A DNA stretch of 10,355 bases from Alphaproteobacteria bacterium. GTDB taxonomy: Bacteria; Pseudomonadota; Alphaproteobacteria; Rhizobiales; Devosiaceae. Of the stretch, positions 6,702 through 10,355 are shown piece after piece. Position 1 is the first letter of the stretch. The number at the start of each line of letters is the position of its first letter. The position numbers and the translations under genes are program-made. The stretch is from the NCBI GenBank assembly GCA_013152625.1, contig JAADFY010000052.1:1-10355 (forward strand), given 5' to 3'. The notes under the pieces are model-generated. The model ran no database searches. It was not told the DNA's origin and saw nothing but the letters and a program-made list of their open reading frames with translations.

Positions 6702-6729
6702 GCCCTCGCCTTGTGCGGGGGCTTTTTTT
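6702..6729 (+). terminator. Intrinsic terminator after the DUF2059 gene
   Basis: GCCCTCGC (6702-6709) and GCGGGGGC (6715-6722) form an 8-bp stem with one G-U pair and the loop CTTGT, followed by seven Ts (6723-6729). It lies about 30 nt after the stop and closes the rpiA-DUF2059 unit. It also rules out starting gor as far upstream as 6711. Confidence 0.9.
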
Positions 6730-6754
6730 GTGCGACCTGCCACGGTCCGCCTAT

Positions 6755-6766
6755 GGGTCTGGACCC
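6755..6766. repeat. Short inverted repeat upstream of gor
   Basis: GGGTC-TG-GACCC is a perfect 5+2+5 inverted repeat between the terminator and the gor start. It could be an operator for gor, but I recognise no regulator consensus and no clear -35/-10 pair in 6730-6800. Confidence 0.25.
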
Positions 6767-6800
6767 TGATCCCCGGCGGCCCAGCGGAGTGTCGAACAAA

Positions 6801-8189
6801 ATGAGCGAGCAGTTTGATCTTGTGGTGATAGGTGGCGGTTCGGGGGGCGTTCGCGCCGCGCGCATGGCTGCCGGGTATGGGGCAAAGGTGTGCGTTATCG
6901 AGGAATACCGGCTGGGCGGCACCTGCGTCATTCGTGGCTGCGTACCCAAAAAGCTGTTCGTTTATGCCAGCCGTTTTCATGACCTGTTTCAGATCGCCCC
7001 GGACTATGGCTGGTCTGTGGATGCCAGTTTTGACTGGCCGACCCTTCTGGCCAACAAAGATCGTGAGATTGCCCGGCTTGAAGGCATATATGGTGATCTG
7101 CTGGCCGGGGCCGGGGTGGATGTTCGCGCCGATCGCGGTGTCATTGAAGGCCCGAACGCCGTCCGGCTGCAAAATGCCGATGAGGTCATCACCACCAGAC
7201 GCATACTGGTGGCCACCGGCGGTCGGCCGGTCAAGCCCGGCATCAAAGGGGCCGAACTGGGGATCACTTCGAACGAGGCGTTTCATCTCGAACAATTGCC
7301 CAAATCGATCCTGATCGAGGGCGGGGGGTATGTGGCGGTTGAGTTTGCCTCTGTTTTTGTGGGGATGGGGGTGGATACGACGCTTACGACGCTGATATAT
7401 CGCCGAAATCTCGTGTTGCGGGGATTTGATGATGATTTGCGACAGGAACTGGAGACCTGTGTGCGCGGCCGCGGCCTCAAAGTGCGTTACGAATCAACCA
7501 TTGTCGGCCTGAATGAAATGCCGGCCGGGGTCGGCGTGGATTTCAGCGATGGCGAACACCTCGAGTTCGGCGCCGTCATGTTCGCGACCGGTAGGGCGCC
7601 GAATGTGGACGGGCTCGGGCTTGAAACCTGTGGCGTGATTTTAACCCCGTCAGGGGCCATCGAGGTGGATGAATATTCCCAGTCCACATGCCCTACAATT
7701 TATGCGGTGGGTGATGTGACCGGACGGGCGGCCCTGACCCCGGTGGCCATTCGCGAAGGGGCCGCGTTTGCCGAGACCGTCTACAACGCCAATCCAACCA
7801 CAGTGGATCATTCCATGATTCCCACCGCGGTGTTTACCGAACCCGAAGCAGGCACCGTGGGCCTGAACGAGGACCAGGCCGTCGAGTTGCATCGCGATAT
7901 TGATGTGTACATTGCCCGCTTCCGGCCCATGATCAACACCCTTACCGACCGTCAGGACCGCATGATGTTCAAGCTGATCACCTTGCGGGACGGTGGCCGG
8001 GTGCTGGGCTGTCATATTATTGGCAACGGGGCGGCGGAAATGATCCAGCTTCTGGCCATACCTTTGGGCATGGGGGCCTCAAAGGCCGACTTTGACCGGG
8101 CGATCGCGGTGCACCCCACCGCCGCTGAAGAACTGGTGACATTCAAAGCACCCAGCCACACATACCGCAACGGCGAGCGGGTGGCATAA
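6801..8189 (+). CDS. gor: Glutathione reductase (NADPH)
   Basis: This is a cytoplasmic flavoenzyme that reduces glutathione disulfide with NADPH, keeping the thiol pool reduced. It has 462 residues, the normal length. The FAD-binding GGGSGG is at 11-16. The redox-active disulfide is C42/C47 in GGTCVIRGCVPKK, the form usual in alphaproteobacteria, cyanobacteria and plants. The NADPH domain has GGGYVAVE (174-181), and R201 and R207 correspond to E. coli R198 and R204, which bind the 2'-phosphate and set NADPH preference. A second FAD site (YAVGD, 301-305) and the dimer-interface His-Glu of HPTAAEE (438-444) are present. Oddity: residues 193-198 read TTLTTL, a 9-bp in-frame duplication adding three residues before R201. 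The start at 6801 has GGAG 11 nt upstream. It lies downstream of a terminator, so it must have its own promoter, which I could not identify. Confidence 0.94.
   Translation: MSEQFDLVVIGGGSGGVRAARMAAGYGAKVCVIEEYRLGGTCVIRGCVPKKLFVYASRFHDLFQIAPDYGWSVDASFDWPTLLANKDREIARLEGIYGDLLAGAGVDVRADRGVIEGPNAVRLQNADEVITTRRILVATGGRPVKPGIKGAELGITSNEAFHLEQLPKSILIEGGGYVAVEFASVFVGMGVDTTLTTLIYRRNLVLRGFDDDLRQELETCVRGRGLKVRYESTIVGLNEMPAGVGVDFSDGEHLEFGAVMFATGRAPNVDGLGLETCGVILTPSGAIEVDEYSQSTCPTIYAVGDVTGRAALTPVAIREGAAFAETVYNANPTTVDHSMIPTAVFTEPEAGTVGLNEDQAVELHRDIDVYIARFRPMINTLTDRQDRMMFKLITLRDGGRVLGCHIIGNGAAEMIQLLAIPLGMGASKADFDRAIAVHPTAAEELVTFKAPSHTYRNGERVA
7377..7394 (+). repeat. 9-bp tandem duplication inside gor
   Basis: ACGACGCTT is followed at once by ACGACGCTG, encoding Thr-Thr-Leu twice. 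The distance from GGGY to the first 2'-phosphate-binding Arg is three residues longer than in E. coli Gor as I recall it, which matches one extra copy. Confidence 0.75.
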
Positions 8190-8208
8190 GGATCCCCGGG
8201 TCCGTGAC

Positions 8209-8937
8209 CTAGCCCGCCACCAGTTGACGCAAAAGGACCCCGACCACGTAGGCAATTCCCGCCGCCGTCATGCCAATGACAAATGTCTCCAGAGCGCTGG
8301 CCCACCAGCTCTGCATCGACCAGCGTGATTTTCCCGCACCAATGAACAAAAATACGATACCGGTCATGACAGAGGCGATTGCGGCGCTGGCGGACAGGCC
8401 GAACATGAACGGGATCAAAGGGATAAGACCGCAAATCAGGAAGGCGGCAAAAGTCGCCCAGGCGGCAACCAGGGGCGAGCGCTGGACTTCGCTCACCCCG
8501 TGCTCCTCGGCCAGCATGACCTCCAGCCAGACGTCCTCGCGCTGGGTGATCAGCTCAACGATACGTTCCAGTTCCGCCCCGGAATAGCCCTTGCGGGCGT
8601 AAATCTGGCGTACTTCCTCGCGCTCGCCCTCCGGGTGGGTGCGAATATGGCGCAACTCGGCGGCCCGCAACCGGTTATAGTCGTCGATGTCGGCTTTGGT
8701 CCCCGAATAATTGGAGGCCGCCATGGAAAATCCGTCGGCAAATACATTGGCCAGGCCTAAAACAACCACCACCGCCACCGACAGCTCGGCCCCCACCACA
8801 CCGGCAACAATGGCAAAGGTGGTAACCGCACCGTCGATGCCGCCGTAAATCCAGTCGCGCAGATAATTGATACGGGGCCCCGCGGCGAGCCGGGCGGCGA
8901 TATCTTCGGGCTCATGGGAGTGATCGGCCTTGGGCAT
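8209..8937 (-). CDS. VIT1/CCC1-family iron/manganese transporter
   Basis: This is an inner-membrane protein of 242 residues from the ATG at 8937. The VIT family exports Fe2+ or Mn2+ from the cytoplasm in exchange for protons. A short His/acid-rich N-terminus (HSHEPED) leads to two helices near 33-52 and 53-76, containing YGGIDGAVTTFAIVAG; D35 and M72 are likely counterparts of the ion-pathway Asp and Met of plant VIT1. A charged cytoplasmic region (about 77-150) is the candidate metal-binding domain, with E105/E108 and M141/E144/E145 as possible ligands. Three more helices lie near 155-183, 186-201 and 212-237. There is no fused ferritin-like domain, unlike MbfA. The open frame reaches a TTG at 8994, but 8937 gives the usual N-terminus. 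It meets gor tail to tail across 19 nt. Which metal it carries cannot be told. Confidence 0.87.
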   Translation of the reverse strand: MPKADHSHEPEDIAARLAAGPRINYLRDWIYGGIDGAVTTFAIVAGVVGAELSVAVVVVLGLANVFADGFSMAASNYSGTKADIDDYNRLRAAELRHIRTHPEGEREEVRQIYARKGYSGAELERIVELITQREDVWLEVMLAEEHGVSEVQRSPLVAAWATFAAFLICGLIPLIPFMFGLSASAAIASVMTGIVFLFIGAGKSRWSMQSWWASALETFVIGMTAAGIAYVVGVLLRQLVAG

Positions 8938-8952
8938 GGCGATATTCCAAAA

Positions 8953-8981
8953 CACATATGCAACGTGTGCCGCTATAACAA
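8953..8981 (-). promoter_or_regulatory. Possible promoter of the VIT-family gene
   Basis: On the minus strand TTGTTA (8981-8976) and TATGTG (8958-8953) are 17 nt apart. An overlapping alternative is the extended -10 TGTTATAGC (8980-8972). Either would start transcription a short distance before the ATG at 8937. Both matches are partial. Confidence 0.25.
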
Positions 8982-9062
8982 ATCCCCATGCCAAGGCCCA
9001 CCGGGGTCAATATAAAATTGCCGGATTGTAGCCGGGCCCCGGTTGGGGGTAAGAAGTGGAAC

Positions 9063-9077
9063 TTGACACCAAGGTGT
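9063..9077. promoter_or_regulatory. TTGACA box overlapping an inverted repeat upstream of the DAHP synthase
   Basis: A perfect -35-like TTGACA (9063-9068) overlaps the inverted repeat ACACC-AA-GGTGT (9066-9077). No good -10 lies at 16-18 nt (17-nt spacing gives ACTGGC); TATGCT at 9097-9102 is too far. The repeat could be an operator, but the promoter is unproven. I see no aromatic-codon leader peptide in 9069-9148. Confidence 0.25.
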
Positions 9078-9148
9078 GCTAGGCGACTGGCCCTTGTATG
9101 CTGGTGTGAAAACCCGCAACCCCTGTTGTACCCAAGTGAGTGTTCTCA

Positions 9149-10355
9149 ATGGCGAACTGGACCCCGAATAGCTGGCGCGATTTACCCATCCTGCAGGTGC
9201 CCGCTTACCCCGACCCCAAAGCGCTTGCAGCGACGGAAAATCGTCTGGCCAGCTTTCCACCGCTGGTATTTGCCGGTGAGGCGCGCGATTTGAAAGCCCA
9301 GCTGGCCCAGGTGGCCCGGGGCGAGGCTTTTTTACTGCAGGGCGGGGATTGCACGGAGAGTTTTGCCGAGCATGGCGCCGATCACATCCGTGATTTCTTC
9401 CGGGTGTTTTTGCAAATGGCGCTGGTCTTGACCCACGGCACGTCAAAGCCGGTGGTCAAGATCGGCCGGGTTGCCGGTCAGTTCGCCAAACCGCGTTCCT
9501 CGGACAATGAAACCATAGATGGCCAGACCCTGCCCAGCTATCGCGGCGACATCGTCAACGACATTGCCTTTGAAGCGGCGGCCCGGGTGCCGGACCCGGA
9601 ACGCATGATCATGGCCTATCGTCAGTCGGCGGCCACGCTCAATTTGTTGCGCGCATTTGCCAGCGGCGGCTTTGCCGATCTGGCCCGGGTTCAGGAGTGG
9701 ACCATGGGGTTTGTCAAATCCTCGGATGCGTATCCCGCCTATCAGGCTTTGACCGAAAAAATCGATGATGCCATTTCGTTCATGCGCGCCATGGGGCTGA
9801 CGCCGGACAATACGCCCGCGCTGCGGGAAACCAGGTTCTTTACCTGCCACGAAGCGTTGCTTTTAGGCTATGAGGAAGCGCTCACGCGGCGGGATTCGGT
9901 TACCAACGACTGGTACGCCACCTCGGGCCATCTGATCTGGATCGGCGACCGGACCCGGCAGCCCGACGGCGCCCATGTGGAATATTTCTCCGGCATAAAG
10001 AACCCCATCGGTTTCAAATGCGGGCCCTCGTTGACCGGCGACGATCTGGTGCGCCTTCTCGACCGGCTTAACCCGGAGGACGAAGCAGGCCGGATCACGT
10101 TGATCTGCCGGTTTGGCGCCGACAAAATCGCCGACTATCTGCCTCCGCTGATCGAGCGAGTCAAAGCGGAGGGGCGCACCGTTGTATGGTGCTGTGATCC
10201 CATGCACGGCAACACGGTCAAAGCCTCGACAGGGTACAAGACGCGCTCGTTTGACCGGATATTGTCCGAGGTGCGCAGCTTCTTCGATATTCACCGGGAG
10301 CTTGGCACCTATGCGGGGGGCGTACACACCGAAATGACCGGCAGGGACGTTACCG
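9149..10355 (+). CDS. aroG: Class II (plant-type) 3-deoxy-7-phosphoheptulonate synthase, 3'-truncated
   Basis: DAHP synthase condenses phosphoenolpyruvate and erythrose 4-phosphate, the committed step into the shikimate pathway; it is cytoplasmic and metal-dependent. The frame starts MANWTPNSWRDLPILQVPAYPD, typical of class II enzymes, and stays open to the window end: 402 codons of an expected 450-475, so the C-terminus lies outside. Metal ligands known for the family are visible at C68 (GGDCTESF), H353 (DPMHGNT) and E395 (HTEMTGRDVT); the final Asp would lie beyond the edge. PEP-site residues fall in the KIGRVAGQFAKPRS block. The ribosome binding site is weak (AAGTGAG, 8 nt before the ATG). 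There is no N-terminal chorismate-mutase domain. The symbol follows common usage and varies (aroF or aroG). It is divergent from the VIT-family gene across 211 nt. Confidence 0.95.
   Translation, partial: MANWTPNSWRDLPILQVPAYPDPKALAATENRLASFPPLVFAGEARDLKAQLAQVARGEAFLLQGGDCTESFAEHGADHIRDFFRVFLQMALVLTHGTSKPVVKIGRVAGQFAKPRSSDNETIDGQTLPSYRGDIVNDIAFEAAARVPDPERMIMAYRQSAATLNLLRAFASGGFADLARVQEWTMGFVKSSDAYPAYQALTEKIDDAISFMRAMGLTPDNTPALRETRFFTCHEALLLGYEEALTRRDSVTNDWYATSGHLIWIGDRTRQPDGAHVEYFSGIKNPIGFKCGPSLTGDDLVRLLDRLNPEDEAGRITLICRFGADKIADYLPPLIERVKAEGRTVVWCCDPMHGNTVKASTGYKTRSFDRILSEVRSFFDIHRELGTYAGGVHTEMTGRDVT

Noticed and set aside
6186..7295. A long minus-strand frame of 369 codons opposite the DUF2059 gene and gor.
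   Set aside because: It is antisense to two well-supported genes and runs through the intrinsic terminator. Its translation (many His, Pro, Gly, Arg) is typical of the complement of GC-rich codons.
8190..8201. GGATCCCCGGGT between gor and the VIT gene equals a 12-nt stretch of the pUC polylinker.
   Set aside because: The match stops at 12 nt, both flanks are natural coding sequence, and GC-rich DNA yields adjoining BamHI and SmaI sites by chance. There is no sign of vector.
9443..10327. Minus-strand frames opposite the DAHP synthase gene.
   Set aside because: The plus strand encodes an unambiguous class II DAHP synthase with its metal ligands; the opposite frames are by-products of codon bias.

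Overview
The window reads as ordinary chromosomal DNA of an alphaproteobacterium, most likely of the order Hyphomicrobiales (Rhizobiales). The pointers are moderately high GC, a glutathione reductase with the CVIRGC redox motif usual in alphaproteobacteria, an rpiA / DUF2059 / gor series familiar from that order, a plant-type (class II) DAHP synthase, and a DivJ/PleC/PdhS-like histidine kinase beside cobT. Genus cannot be fixed from the sequence alone. Ten protein genes are supported. Two are cut by the window edges: cobT at the left and the DAHP synthase at the right. I see no tRNA, rRNA, CRISPR array, insertion sequence, phage gene or toxin-antitoxin pair.

Layout. (1) 1-2467: the end of cobT (+) meets a six-TM sensor histidine kinase (-), and their stop codons overlap. 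(2) 2471-3195: a divergent control region holds a strong 17-nt palindrome just before an Lrp/AsnC regulator (+). (3) 3200-4368: moaA (-) runs tail to tail with the regulator and has a recognisable promoter and a roughly 100-nt leader that can fold in competing ways. (4) 4411-5152: a periplasmic L,D-transpeptidase (-) has its own perfect -10 box and a textbook intrinsic terminator. (5) 5265-6729: rpiA and a secreted DUF2059 protein (+) are closed by a second strong intrinsic terminator. (6) 6801-8189: glutathione reductase (+). (7) 8209-8937: a VIT1/CCC1-type iron/manganese transporter (-), tail to tail with gor. (8) 9149-10355: class II DAHP synthase (+), running off the end.

The genes do not form one pathway. 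They cover cobalamin lower-ligand activation, molybdenum cofactor synthesis, the non-oxidative pentose phosphate pathway, glutathione recycling, metal transport, cell-wall crosslinking and the entry step of aromatic amino acid synthesis. rpiA and gor are loosely linked through carbon flow and NADPH-dependent redox balance, and metal export near gor would fit an oxidative-stress theme; both links are inference.

I found no convincing undescribed multi-gene system. The points most worth a second look are a 9-bp in-frame duplication in the NADPH-binding part of gor, the competing structures (including an anti-Shine-Dalgarno segment) before moaA, and the palindrome that probably autoregulates the Lrp-family gene.
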